A stretch of DNA of 61,000 bases. Origin: Ignavibacteria bacterium (GTDB taxonomy: Bacteria; Bacteroidota; Ignavibacteria; UBA10030; SZUA-254). The notes beneath the pieces were generated by a model. The model saw only the letters and a list, made by a program, of their open reading frames with translations, was not told the DNA's origin and searched no databases. This document shows positions 35,559 through 44,844 of the stretch, piece after piece. The first letter of the stretch is position 1. Every line of letters starts with the position of its first letter. Location: assembly GCA_016178625.1 (NCBI GenBank), contig JACOSX010000074.1, forward strand, positions 1-61,000. The letters run 5' to 3'. Made by a program: the position numbers and the translations under genes.

Positions 35559-36211
35559 GGTAAGGTAAAGACGGCGTTTGTAATTTTATCCTTCGTGAGT
35601 TCCACCGCAGGATACAGTTGGTGAAGTCCCTGTTTTCTGAATTCAAGATCGATAAACGGTAATATTCTTAAGGTCACGTAATACGTTCCATCAGAAAGGT
35701 AGGAATCAAACACTTCGTCGATAGGAAGGTGGTCTGAAGTGATGTTGAACCGTCCAAACCTGTCGGTCGTTGCTGTTCGATGTCCTTCAATGATGACTGT
35801 CGAGAATTTGATGAGCACGTTGTTCACTCCATAACGGATGAGATACTTGCCGCTCGGGACGGGTACCTGATTCTGATCTGTGCCATCCCACCCGAATCGC
35901 GGAACCACACCCGGTGAAAGATAACCCAGATAGAGTTGCCGAACAAATTCGTAATTCGAGTTGTACACAGCGACATCAACGATATGCGTTGAATCGGTTA
36001 CGATCACCTGAACGGTATCTGTTGCAGTTGTCCCTGCCTGTTCAGTATTATAATAGATGTCGACGTCAACTCCTCCGATCGGAATACCGTTTTGGGTGGT
36101 CACCGTCCCCTTGAGCTCATAACCAGTGAGTTCCGAAGTGGTTGGGAGTGGCTGAACTTCGCGACAGGAAATAACGATCACACTGAAAATGCTAAGAACC
36201 ACATAACGCAC
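35555..36211 (-). CDS. Lipoprotein with FlgD-like immunoglobulin fold
   Basis: A 218-aa protein that starts at GTG 36211 with GAGGTG at ribosome-binding distance. The signal peptide ends in lipobox VISC (Cys16), so it should be a lipoprotein. A carboxypeptidase-regulatory-like strand pattern (GTVTTQNGIPIGGVDVDIYY) and a FlgD-like block (FGWDGTDQNQVPVPSGKYLIRY) follow. Its stop overlaps the start of the HEFTH protease gene as ATGA, which suggests the two act together. Function unknown. Confidence 0.7.
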   Translation of the reverse strand: MRYVVLSIFSVIVISCREVQPLPTTSELTGYELKGTVTTQNGIPIGGVDVDIYYNTEQAGTTATDTVQVIVTDSTHIVDVAVYNSNYEFVRQLYLGYLSPGVVPRFGWDGTDQNQVPVPSGKYLIRYGVNNVLIKFSTVIIEGHRTATTDRFGRFNITSDHLPIDEVFDSYLSDGTYYVTLRILPFIDLEFRKQGLHQLYPAVELTKDKITNAVFTLP

Positions 36212-36220
36212 GAGAACACC

Positions 36221-36396
36221 TCACTTCACAACTGCTATCTTGATAACAGCATTGCCACTTGTCCCCGTTCCTCTGGCGTCGATGTGAGCAAAATACACAC
36301 CGCTCTGGACATCGGAAACGTCCCACTCAACTTCATTATCAAGACCACCGACACCGGCGAACTCCTTCCCTCCAAAGTCCGTCACAAGATCGCCGA
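36221..36396 (-). pseudogene. Out-of-frame remnant of the M6-like protein's C-terminal sorting domain
   Basis: Reading the minus strand one base off the gene below gives GDLVTDFGGKEFAGVGGLDN, EVEWDVSDVQSGVYFAHIDA and a terminal IKIAVVK. This is the second half of the FlgD-like C-terminal domain usually fused to such M6-like proteins. The joint with the in-frame part lies at about 36391-36396, where NDFL in the upper frame meets GDLV in this one. The expected NYPNP/IRY half is missing, so about 30 codons appear deleted along with the frame change. Confidence 0.7.
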
Positions 36397-39320
36397 AGGA
36401 AATCGTTGCTGATCGGGCGTGATGATGTTGTTGATCCTTCAAAACCAGAATGTTGGGGATCATGAAGATACATTGGCCAAGGAATCTTGGTTGAATCGTA
36501 TAGAGAATTCAGCTCCCATACATAAAGATTATGATCATCCACTCCAATAGCAATACCCACTTTACCATTCTGTGTCTTGAAAATTGTTGGAGAGGCTGAT
36601 ATTTTCCCACCGGTTTGGAGAGGAAATCCTGAAAGTTGTCTCCCCCGAGAATTGTAAGCTACAATCAATCCCTCCTGCGTCCCGAGGAGAAGATCGGCTA
36701 CACCATCCCCATCAACATCTCCAATGACCGGCGTCGAAACGATTTGATTCTTCGTTTGAACTTCAATAGGAAAATTGTCAAGGATAAAACCGGAAGCGTT
36801 GATCGCGAATATCTTCCTTCCAGCTGAAAAGATAATATCTTTCTTGCCATCACCATCCACATCTCCGATCACAGGGGAAGATGAGATTGGTTCGTGAATG
36901 TCCACTGGAAAGGATGGAAGAAGTTTACCTTCAGAATCAAGAATAAAGATGTTCCCATTTTTCCCTAATATGACAGTCTCCAATTTACCATCATAACTAA
37001 AATCAGTAACGGCAGGAGAACCCACAATTTCTTCGGGTAGAGTAGTCTGCCACAATTGATTGTTGAGAGTAAATGCTCTCACTGAAGTTTCATTCTGAAT
37101 CGCAATGAAATATGATGAACGACCATACGAAGCGAAACCTGAGTAATTGCCGCTACCTCCATAGATGCCGACATGTGGCGTATCAATTCGGACAATTGCA
37201 AAACTCTCTCCGCCCCAGACAACAAAAGAATCATTCGCACAAATTGAATGTGTCGTTATTCCTGGGCCACATGCTCCAACTTCCAATCTTCTAATTCTCT
37301 CAGCATTACCAATACTATCTCGTTTCGTGGGATCATAGACCTCAGGGTAGGCACAAGGTGGATTATTCTTGCTGGCATGCCAGAGGGAAGCGATGTCAAT
37401 GATGCCGTCTTTATTAAAATCGACTGCGATCGGAGGGTTAAGCGTGTTGTCCCTTAACCAAACAAAGTTCGCCAAACTATCAGTCGTTGAAAAAAAAGAA
37501 CCCCCGTCTTGTTTCCATGCGAGAATCCTGCCATCTGTGATATATGTCGTATCTGAACTCATGGTTTTTCCTGTCGTTGAAATCAGCAGCTCAGAAATTC
37601 CATCGCCGTCTATATCAGCAGGAAGCACAGACGACATCCCAACCGCAGACCCGACGTTTTGTGGAAAACCCCGTAACGGCTTTATCATATCATCCCCCAC
37701 CTGTATCCTCGCCGTCATTCTCGGTGCCCGCTTAGAAAACTCTTTGATGTAGACATGGCTGTTTGCGCGATCGTTACTTAAGCTGCTCGGGTGCGATGTC
37801 GGCGTAAACTCGTTTGCCTGTCGACGGAGCGGAGCGTTGTTTCCATCGTACCAGAAATCAAGCACCGTGCCGTCCTCGCTGCCGGAGCCCGGACTCAAAA
37901 AGCCATACGACTGACCGATATCCTGTGAGCCGTCAGCTTCCATGAGATTCACTCCTCGGCGATCTGGATCTGCATTCACTGCATCGGACGCATATTTCTC
38001 GTCAATGACATTTTCATCGATATGCCAGACGAGAATTCCACCATCGAATAACTCATGTGTCCGTGAGCTCACGCCACCCGGCAAGCTCCAATCAAATTCA
38101 TCAACATCCGTGATCACTCCGAGAAGGGAATCTTGATTGAACGCATTGAATCCCGTTGTGTCACGCTGCCATGTCTTCACAATCGTGTTGCCGTCGTTCA
38201 CCATTGTCACTGTCGTGCCGTCGCGATGAGCATCACGGTTGCGGTTCTCGACGAGAAAGTATTCTTTCGCGCTAATAAGCACACGGTAGATCGTATCTGG
38301 ATTCACCAGACTCACGGCAGGAAGGTCATACAGCGAATCTCCGGCGGCGATGGTGATCGGTGTGATCCATCCAAGAAAATATTTCTCCCAAGCAGATGGC
38401 TCGGGCGGGAAAACGCCGTTCCAACTGAAAATGGATTGACCATCCATCAATCCAAATCGACCAATGCCCGACCGTCCGGTCTTCGTGTCGAATAAATCGG
38501 GCAAACCGAGGTGACTTCCTACGTTCGCTGCACATAATCCGTTGATACCGAGCTCCAGCAACGATGGTCCACCGATACTTTGAAGCTCACGATTTTCCGT
38601 CTCGGGGAGAATCATCGAGTTCGTAATGAATGATCCATCTCCCGCAGGTACGCCTTGATACGAACCACCGAACATCTTTTGGAGACTTGCGAGATTTAAA
38701 TAGATCGAGGGGAGATCAAACGGCGTCGGATCATAGCCGTAAAGGCTGACGAGATCGATATCCCTCCCCACGCCAGCATGAAAGATCACAAAGGCATCAT
38801 ACGTGTGAAACTGAATTCCAGGTGACACAGAATCGACCGCCTTCCACGCATCCTGCATTAATCTACCGAGTTCAATATTATTTGCGCTCGAATGGGGAGG
38901 ACTGTAATATTGCATTTGATGCGCGAGGCGATAGACAGAATCAAGAACGATCGCCTTCACAATCAGTTTCCCATCGGAAACCTTGCGATAATAGTTTTCC
39001 ACAAAGGTCATATGGTTCTGAAAATAGGCCTGGTTGCGTGGCGGACCGTCGATCACCTTTGACGAAGGTGATGAGAGATCGAAGCTTCCCGTCCCAGAGG
39101 TTCGCGAATCATTATCCTCCTGGAACGCTATCATCGCTCCGAGGATACGGAGTGTATCGGGTGTTGCAGAAGCGATACGAGCACCCTTTCCCGATACAGG
39201 ATGTGATGATGCGTAGACCAATGGATGATTAAAGATTGGCTGACGAGCTGTCTGCGCATGTAACGCGGATGAGAGCATTGACAGCAAGGATATTAACCGG
39301 ACACCGTTCCCGCTGAGCAC
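36339..39320 (-). CDS. M6-like secreted peptidase homolog with VCBS/FG-GAP repeats, C-terminus frameshifted
   Basis: A 993-aa protein from GTG 39320 with a signal peptide (to about 22). The N-terminal half (about 50-530) matches immune inhibitor A/M6-type peptidases, with VIFHAGVGRD, GLPDLFDTKTGRSGIGRFGLMD and FLGWI. The expected HExxH is replaced by NVGSH before GLPDLFD, and no HExxH occurs elsewhere, so it may be inactive. The second half holds repeated PADIDGDGISELL-, VIGDVDGDGKKDIIF- and VIGDVDGDGVADLLLG-type FG-GAP units. The last 24 residues (RRSCDGLWREGV onward) are frameshift product. It lies between porV and the lipoprotein gene. Confidence 0.8.
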   Translation of the reverse strand: MLSGNGVRLISLLSMLSSALHAQTARQPIFNHPLVYASSHPVSGKGARIASATPDTLRILGAMIAFQEDNDSRTSGTGSFDLSSPSSKVIDGPPRNQAYFQNHMTFVENYYRKVSDGKLIVKAIVLDSVYRLAHQMQYYSPPHSSANNIELGRLMQDAWKAVDSVSPGIQFHTYDAFVIFHAGVGRDIDLVSLYGYDPTPFDLPSIYLNLASLQKMFGGSYQGVPAGDGSFITNSMILPETENRELQSIGGPSLLELGINGLCAANVGSHLGLPDLFDTKTGRSGIGRFGLMDGQSIFSWNGVFPPEPSAWEKYFLGWITPITIAAGDSLYDLPAVSLVNPDTIYRVLISAKEYFLVENRNRDAHRDGTTVTMVNDGNTIVKTWQRDTTGFNAFNQDSLLGVITDVDEFDWSLPGGVSSRTHELFDGGILVWHIDENVIDEKYASDAVNADPDRRGVNLMEADGSQDIGQSYGFLSPGSGSEDGTVLDFWYDGNNAPLRRQANEFTPTSHPSSLSNDRANSHVYIKEFSKRAPRMTARIQVGDDMIKPLRGFPQNVGSAVGMSSVLPADIDGDGISELLISTTGKTMSSDTTYITDGRILAWKQDGGSFFSTTDSLANFVWLRDNTLNPPIAVDFNKDGIIDIASLWHASKNNPPCAYPEVYDPTKRDSIGNAERIRRLEVGACGPGITTHSICANDSFVVWGGESFAIVRIDTPHVGIYGGSGNYSGFASYGRSSYFIAIQNETSVRAFTLNNQLWQTTLPEEIVGSPAVTDFSYDGKLETVILGKNGNIFILDSEGKLLPSFPVDIHEPISSSPVIGDVDGDGKKDIIFSAGRKIFAINASGFILDNFPIEVQTKNQIVSTPVIGDVDGDGVADLLLGTQEGLIVAYNSRGRQLSGFPLQTGGKISASPTIFKTQNGKVGIAIGVDDHNLYVWELNSLYDSTKIPWPMYLHDPQHSGFEGSTTSSRPISNDFLRRSCDGLWREGVRRCRWS

Positions 39321-39409
39321 GATGATTTATTCGAGGTTATGAGGTTATGAAGTTGTGGATTCGTGGAATCATTGATTGGGGAAAACAATGGATGAGAAAC
39401 ATACCAATC

Positions 39410-39459
39410 GAGACGCGCGCAGCGATTGCTGGCGGTTCCACAATCACTGCGCGCGTCTC
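39410..39459. repeat. 19-bp inverted repeat with 12-base loop
   Basis: Arms 39410-39428 and 39441-39459 pair over 19 bp with one G-U, and contain the core GAGACGCGCGCAG. It lies in the 160-bp gap between porV and the M6-like gene. No T-run follows on either strand, so it is not a standard rho-independent terminator. It may be an RNA processing or stability hairpin within the porV transcript, or a palindromic repeat element. Confidence 0.7.
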
Positions 39460-39481
39460 TCAATTGATGGCTAATGGAATA

Positions 39482-40642
39482 TTATTCCTCTTTGCCGCCC
39501 CAGGCGATAAGCAAGGTGAACCGCAAGGTTTCTGCCAGCGGATGGTTTTCTTCGATGGCAGAGAGGTAACTGAAATCAAATCCATACACGTCGTACCGGA
39601 CACCCGCGCCAAACGTTAAGAATTTCCGATTTCCGTATTGCGGATGTTCATAGAAATAGCCAAACCGCAACGCGACAAGTCTCGGACTTCCGTACCAGTA
39701 TTCCACCCCAGTTCCGATCTGAACCTTCTTCAACCCGCCATCACCCCAAGCGGTGAAGAGCGCCTTCGGGAGAGCATCAGGTGGGGGTGGGTCGCCGATT
39801 GTGTTTCCAACGGAATCTGTCGGAGCCGGATGTCGCCGAACGAGAAGACGCGTGAAGTCTACTACGAAGTTCACATTATTGTATTCCGTCTTGATCACAT
39901 TTGCTGCGATACCGAGACGGAGGTTTGTTGGAAGAGGATCGGCTTGATCCGCATCGATGTAGGTGAGTTTCGGACCAAGGTTAGAGATGTTCAGACCGAT
40001 ACTGAGCCTGTCACCGATTTCGCCGATTCCGGGAACCTGAAGTGCTTGAGGCTTCCACATCCCTGCAACATCGAAACTCACCGTCGATGCGACACCTTTC
40101 CTGCCCTGTCCCTGCACATCAAATGGTGCAAGGGAGCTGTGAATGTAGCGCAAGTTTAACCCCAAACCGAGATCACTGAAGAGCTTCGTGGCGTATCCAG
40201 CAGTCACCGCAGTCTCAAACGCCTTGAATGTGCTCAACGGGTCGGGACCATTCGGTCCAGTTTCGACGAACTCTCCAAGGCTGAGGTAGGTTACGCTCGC
40301 CGAAAATGTTCCCCCCCAATCGTCGAGGTGGTTTCGGTAGGAGAGAAAATCGTAAAACAGATCCGACTGTTGGAATTGCGGAAGCCAGTTGGAATGAGTC
40401 AGACTGATCTCCTGGCCTGATTGAAAAGCCAACGATGCGGGATTCCAGAACACCGCAGAGGCATCGTCAGCGAGGGCACCGCCTGCTTCCCCCATGCCGT
40501 CAGCTCGAGCGTTGGGTGCAATTAACAGAAATGGCACTGCTGACTCGCCCTGGCCCAGCATTATCTGGGGCACGAATGCCGTAGTCGCCACAAGCGCTAT
40601 AAGCGCAACGGAGAATATACTCCCGATTCTCTGTGAATTCAT
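39482..40642 (-). CDS. porV: T9SS outer membrane protein PorV (LptO)
   Basis: A 386-aa FadL-like outer membrane barrel. A signal peptide ends near MLGQG (about 31). The PorV hallmark PFLLIAPNARADGMGEAGGA, then LADDASAVFWNPASLAF, follows at once. Later strands alternate and end in LRFTLLIAWGGKEE. PorV binds cargo leaving SprA and hands it to the PorU attachment complex. It lies 125 bp after porU and has its own candidate promoter. porU-porV adjacency is a common T9SS arrangement, which supports both assignments. Confidence 0.92.
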   Translation of the reverse strand: MNSQRIGSIFSVALIALVATTAFVPQIMLGQGESAVPFLLIAPNARADGMGEAGGALADDASAVFWNPASLAFQSGQEISLTHSNWLPQFQQSDLFYDFLSYRNHLDDWGGTFSASVTYLSLGEFVETGPNGPDPLSTFKAFETAVTAGYATKLFSDLGLGLNLRYIHSSLAPFDVQGQGRKGVASTVSFDVAGMWKPQALQVPGIGEIGDRLSIGLNISNLGPKLTYIDADQADPLPTNLRLGIAANVIKTEYNNVNFVVDFTRLLVRRHPAPTDSVGNTIGDPPPPDALPKALFTAWGDGGLKKVQIGTGVEYWYGSPRLVALRFGYFYEHPQYGNRKFLTFGAGVRYDVYGFDFSYLSAIEENHPLAETLRFTLLIAWGGKEE

Positions 40643-40712
40643 AAATCGATTCCTTTTGTTAAGTAAAAAATGGATATGATGAATTATTTCGGTTCTGGTA
40701 TCCGGGGATTAT

Positions 40713-40741
40713 AATGTACCATCTTTCACAGTGAGAAGCAA
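40713..40741 (-). promoter_or_regulatory. Candidate promoter for porV
   Basis: On the minus strand TTGCTT (40736-40741), 17 bases, TACATT (40713-40718). A second possible -10, TATAAT, overlaps at 40708-40713. The leader would be about 65 bases. Confidence 0.45.
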
Positions 40742-40767
40742 CTGGTTCCATTATATTTTCCTTGATT

Positions 40768-43700
40768 TTATCGAGTAATACTGAATTTTCCATAAGCTTC
40801 GCTGGCGAAGCGCCCATCGAGCGTTTTCGCAATCACTTTGTACAGATACACCCCATTTGCAGGCGCGTCACCATCTTTGTCCCTTCCATCCCAGGGTACC
40901 CGAACGAATTGAGTGTTTACGTTTGGCATTTTCAGTGACTGGATTAACCGCCCGGCAACTGTGTAAATTTTCACTTCAGCATCAACACTCAAAACCTGGT
41001 TGTGCTCAAATGTGAATACGGTTGAAGTGGAAAACGGATTAGGATAATTGAAAATATTTGTGAGCTTCAGACCAACTCCAGTGAGAACATCAAACACGGT
41101 TTCCTCATTTGATGAGTTATTGTAGGTATCCCATGCACGTACGCGAAGTTTATGGGTTCCCTCAGAAAGAGGACCGAGGGAATACTCTACCGTCCCTGCC
41201 TGGAAGGAATCGGGTTTGCTCTTATAATAGTCACTCAAGTCGATACTCTGTGAACTGTTATCCAGCCATGCTTCTATCCGGTGGCCGACACCGGAGGTGG
41301 AAGTATTGATGCCGCTCGAATCGAACAGTTCGGCGGTGAGGAGTGGCGATCCGGTGACCACATCTCCCGGACGGAATCCTTTGCCATCAATGTATAAGTG
41401 GATCTGCGGTCCCTTCGTATCTGGTGGTGCAGTGGAATCTGCGCCGCTGATCCTGATGTTCGTGGTATACCCCGCCCCATCAGTTGAGTCGTTCCAGAAA
41501 TATACAATGATGCGACCAAAATTGTTGCTATAGGAGATATCCTTCGGCACGATAAAGTTTGCTCGCAAACTCCCTTGGCTAACAGTTTGTTCCCCACGGA
41601 ACAATGTACTGCCGGAAGCAACATAGGTAGTCGTGGTTGGAAAAGGCTTTGGATCCTCATGAGATGCATCAAGGGTGACGGTCCTATTCGCGTCGAACAC
41701 CACCACTTGCGCCCTGCCGTTGAAATTCATTGGCTGACCACTCGATGTATCTCTGACAGAGACGGATACTGACGCTCGCTCCAGAGCTTTCATTTGTGTA
41801 ACCCCAGTGTTCGCGACGTGATTGATGCTGTCGATCGATCCCGTGAGAGTGGGAAACGCAATGCGAAGGGCCGGATCGCCGAGGAGAAAATACTTCTTAT
41901 CGTTATTAGGATCAAAGGTTCCCTCCTGCAACGTCTGGAAAATAACATCGCCCAATCTCTTCGGCAGTACCCTACCTACACTGTCAGAGGTAAAGAGATT
42001 TCGACATAGTATTTGATTTAACAGCGCATTCTCCGCAGCATACACCGGACGATTCGCCGAGAATGTTGCAATCGCACCGGCATCGGGCATCGAGACCAGC
42101 AATTCACCACTACTTTGGTCGGTCAGCATGTCAAAATGCGAATAGTTGCACGTCGCTGCAACAAGGAAGAAATACTTTCCCTTATTGTGAAGCAGAGGGA
42201 TGTCTGTCTCTCGCACAAACACACCTTCATGAGTCCACACTCGTGGGTTACCATGTCCGGCGAAATTGAGCATCAACGTCCCCTGAGTAATTTGGTCCCT
42301 GATCGCCTGATTCACCGCAGGCTTGCGCCTTCCTCCCGCTGTAAATACCGTGGGATACTCGTACAAATAAATTTTTTTCTTCTCAAAGAGTGATGGCACC
42401 AAACGGCTGGCGTTTTCTTGATCGTTTGTGTGGGCGAAACCATTATTCCTTCCGGGGGCTTCCAATCCATCATCAGCAACAAACGTCGTACGTATTTTCC
42501 ATGGGTCATTCACCGACCTCGTTTCATACTCAATAATCTTATCGACGACAGTGTTCGCTTCCTGAAGTGAGCGCGCAGTCAACCGACCAAGACCAAGGTC
42601 GACCCGGTTCCCGTCGAAAAAGGAAACATACGCACCTTCCTCTGCATAGGTCGCCAACGGATCAAACGATTGCGGCGATTCCCATGGTGGTATCCAGTTC
42701 GGATTCGACACGATGATATTCTTGTAATCAAAATCACCGTCACCAAAGAACAACACATACTGTGGAGGAGAAGACCAATTGAGGTACACATAGCGCAAGT
42801 AATTCCGAATCGCAGCGGGAGACAACAATCCACCTCCGAACTCATTGTAAATCTGATCAACATCAACCACAAGCGTCTTGAGATAATTCGCACCCGGCTG
42901 CTCACGGTATGCCTTCAATCGCTGAGCGGCAGACATAAATTCAGAGTTGGTGATGATAATATAGGGTGCCTCATTTGGGTCACCATGCAAATTTTGATTT
43001 GCCGTTCGAATGAGTGAACCCGGAGACTTGAATCCATTTCCTCCGACAACATAGAGTTCTCTCGCAGATCCTGAATTGAGTCCAAGCTGGAACCGACATG
43101 TATCGGCGGAGATTTGGGGACTGGAAATGGACAGAACACTATCGTATTTCGTCACATCGAACACAAGTATCTGTCCCCCACTGAAACCAGTGATAGAATA
43201 TTCTGCAACGGCGTTCGTGTCAGCAGCGTGGAAATTAAAGAGATCGTTTTGCGCTGTGAGAAATCGTGGATAGAACAACTCATACCATCGAACGTATCCG
43301 TTCGATGCTGCGTCGGAGTTGACAAAGGAAAACCGAAGCTGGCTTTGCTCTCCAGTAAACGTTGGCGCCTGCACTACAGTAAGTACCCGTTCGCTAATCT
43401 GATAAGGATAGTCGCCAAACAGCGAGCCGGGAAGGAGAGTACTTACCAACGAATTGCCGTGCTCGCTGATGGTAAAGGTGGACGTCGCAGCCGAACGAGC
43501 TGCTACGTCGAACACATATTTAATCGGTTGGGAATTATCCAGCCCAGGCAAGGAATGGACGTATGTGATCTGATCATCGGCATTAATCGGCTGACCCAAC
43601 CATTCCAAGCCTGATGAGAGTAAATTTACCTTATCATCCTTGCGGAACAATTTTCCCTTGACCGTCGTTGGGCGAAATGACATTGGTTGGTTCAGCGACG

Positions 43701-44802
43701 GAACCTCGGTCATCAACTTATTTGATCCTCCGTAGGTTAACCAGTATACATTTGCTTCGGTAAAATGATTAATGTAGTGGCTAAACGTTTTGCTCGCAGG
43801 GTTGTAATTCCAACCCCGAGTCGTTTTTCCAAAGAAGATGATGTAGTCCGAAGGATCCAGTTGTCCGGGAGTTCCCCCATCATTAACGTAGACAGCATTC
43901 TGAACGAGATCATCAACGTAGGTTGCACTGATTGCCATCGGCGTCTCGTAACCTCCGTTGCCATAGATGCTTATTGTCCGGGGATCTGTCGATAAAGGAA
44001 TTCCCGCATCGAGCAACATCTGACCCGTGAGCTTATACATTCCATCCTCATTGACCGTGAAGCGATACCAAATTCCCGAGCTAAGAACGCTGTTCCGCAG
44101 GATGGTTTTCTTCTCCTGATGCTGCGGCTGGTTTACCTCGAATGCATCATCGTTGAGCGCGAGTCCACGTGCACCAGTAGCCTGCCTGATTGGAGCTTCA
44201 GGCTCCCCAAAATCTACTCGCACAATAATCCGAGTATACTTCCGAAGTATCTGATTCAATGGATTATATTGAAGGGGTCGCACTAGAAGGTTTCCGAAAA
44301 AAGCTCCTCGCGTTTCACCAATTCTGACCAACGATGCAATTTCTTGAGGAACAAATTCCGCACTGGCATAGGCTTTCGGATCGAGGGAGTATGCGGCGAT
44401 CGGACTGATCTCTCCCTGGCGGAAAGAGGGTACAGGTGCAAGATGGACATTCGGAATATCCTCATAGTCCACTTTGAGTATTTCGATTCTATTGTTTTTC
44501 TGACCCCTGAATCGCAGCAAAAATGAACGAGCTAAGAGCTCAGGCGATCCGGGTATAGACAGGTCAGGAAGGAATCCCCCGTCGAACGAGTAGCGAACAA
44601 ATTCTTCTCCCTTCAGACTAATCGTCGACGGAGATCGATACAAAGGGATAAACTCCACGACGACCCCATTTGGATCTGACCGAAGGATGCGAACATCACG
44701 ATCGTGAACCTCGCTCATGCCGATGGATACGACAAAGGCAGAAAGAAAGGCTATGACTGTTGCAGACCCACAGACGCTATGAAATTTAAAGGTGTTCATC
44801 AT
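40768..44802 (-). CDS. porU: T9SS sortase PorU (C25 family)
   Basis: A 1344-aa protein, somewhat longer than the P. gingivalis enzyme. A signal peptide (about 1-30) is followed by a gingipain-type prodomain and then a C25 peptidase domain. The predicted catalytic pair is His850 in LNFAGHGNPRVW and Cys885 in VAATCNYSHFD. The C-terminal 90 residues form a FlgD-like domain (NIFNYPNPFSTSTVF, VKIYTVAGRLIQSL, NGVYLYKVI), as expected because PorU itself crosses through the T9SS. PorU removes sorting domains and attaches cargo to A-LPS. The ATG has no clear Shine-Dalgarno site and lies 8 bases after the T-run of a terminator-like hairpin. Confidence 0.93.
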   Translation of the reverse strand: MMNTFKFHSVCGSATVIAFLSAFVVSIGMSEVHDRDVRILRSDPNGVVVEFIPLYRSPSTISLKGEEFVRYSFDGGFLPDLSIPGSPELLARSFLLRFRGQKNNRIEILKVDYEDIPNVHLAPVPSFRQGEISPIAAYSLDPKAYASAEFVPQEIASLVRIGETRGAFFGNLLVRPLQYNPLNQILRKYTRIIVRVDFGEPEAPIRQATGARGLALNDDAFEVNQPQHQEKKTILRNSVLSSGIWYRFTVNEDGMYKLTGQMLLDAGIPLSTDPRTISIYGNGGYETPMAISATYVDDLVQNAVYVNDGGTPGQLDPSDYIIFFGKTTRGWNYNPASKTFSHYINHFTEANVYWLTYGGSNKLMTEVPSLNQPMSFRPTTVKGKLFRKDDKVNLLSSGLEWLGQPINADDQITYVHSLPGLDNSQPIKYVFDVAARSAATSTFTISEHGNSLVSTLLPGSLFGDYPYQISERVLTVVQAPTFTGEQSQLRFSFVNSDAASNGYVRWYELFYPRFLTAQNDLFNFHAADTNAVAEYSITGFSGGQILVFDVTKYDSVLSISSPQISADTCRFQLGLNSGSARELYVVGGNGFKSPGSLIRTANQNLHGDPNEAPYIIITNSEFMSAAQRLKAYREQPGANYLKTLVVDVDQIYNEFGGGLLSPAAIRNYLRYVYLNWSSPPQYVLFFGDGDFDYKNIIVSNPNWIPPWESPQSFDPLATYAEEGAYVSFFDGNRVDLGLGRLTARSLQEANTVVDKIIEYETRSVNDPWKIRTTFVADDGLEAPGRNNGFAHTNDQENASRLVPSLFEKKKIYLYEYPTVFTAGGRRKPAVNQAIRDQITQGTLMLNFAGHGNPRVWTHEGVFVRETDIPLLHNKGKYFFLVAATCNYSHFDMLTDQSSGELLVSMPDAGAIATFSANRPVYAAENALLNQILCRNLFTSDSVGRVLPKRLGDVIFQTLQEGTFDPNNDKKYFLLGDPALRIAFPTLTGSIDSINHVANTGVTQMKALERASVSVSVRDTSSGQPMNFNGRAQVVVFDANRTVTLDASHEDPKPFPTTTTYVASGSTLFRGEQTVSQGSLRANFIVPKDISYSNNFGRIIVYFWNDSTDGAGYTTNIRISGADSTAPPDTKGPQIHLYIDGKGFRPGDVVTGSPLLTAELFDSSGINTSTSGVGHRIEAWLDNSSQSIDLSDYYKSKPDSFQAGTVEYSLGPLSEGTHKLRVRAWDTYNNSSNEETVFDVLTGVGLKLTNIFNYPNPFSTSTVFTFEHNQVLSVDAEVKIYTVAGRLIQSLKMPNVNTQFVRVPWDGRDKDGDAPANGVYLYKVIAKTLDGRFASEAYGKFSITR

Positions 44803-44810
44803 CTCAAAAC

Positions 44811-44844
44811 AAAAAAACCGAATGTCGGAATACCTGACATTCGG
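44811..44844 (-). terminator. Terminator hairpin directly before porU
   Basis: On the minus strand CCGAATGTC (44836-44844), 9 bases, GACATTCGG (44818-44826), then seven T (44811-44817). The porU ATG follows 8 bases later. No minus-strand gene precedes it, so it must end or attenuate the leader transcript. Confidence 0.85.

Noticed and set aside
44811-44844. The hairpin as the terminator of a gene upstream of porU
   Set aside because: No minus-strand gene lies between it and the plus-strand gene at 45122; only the leader transcript can end there.
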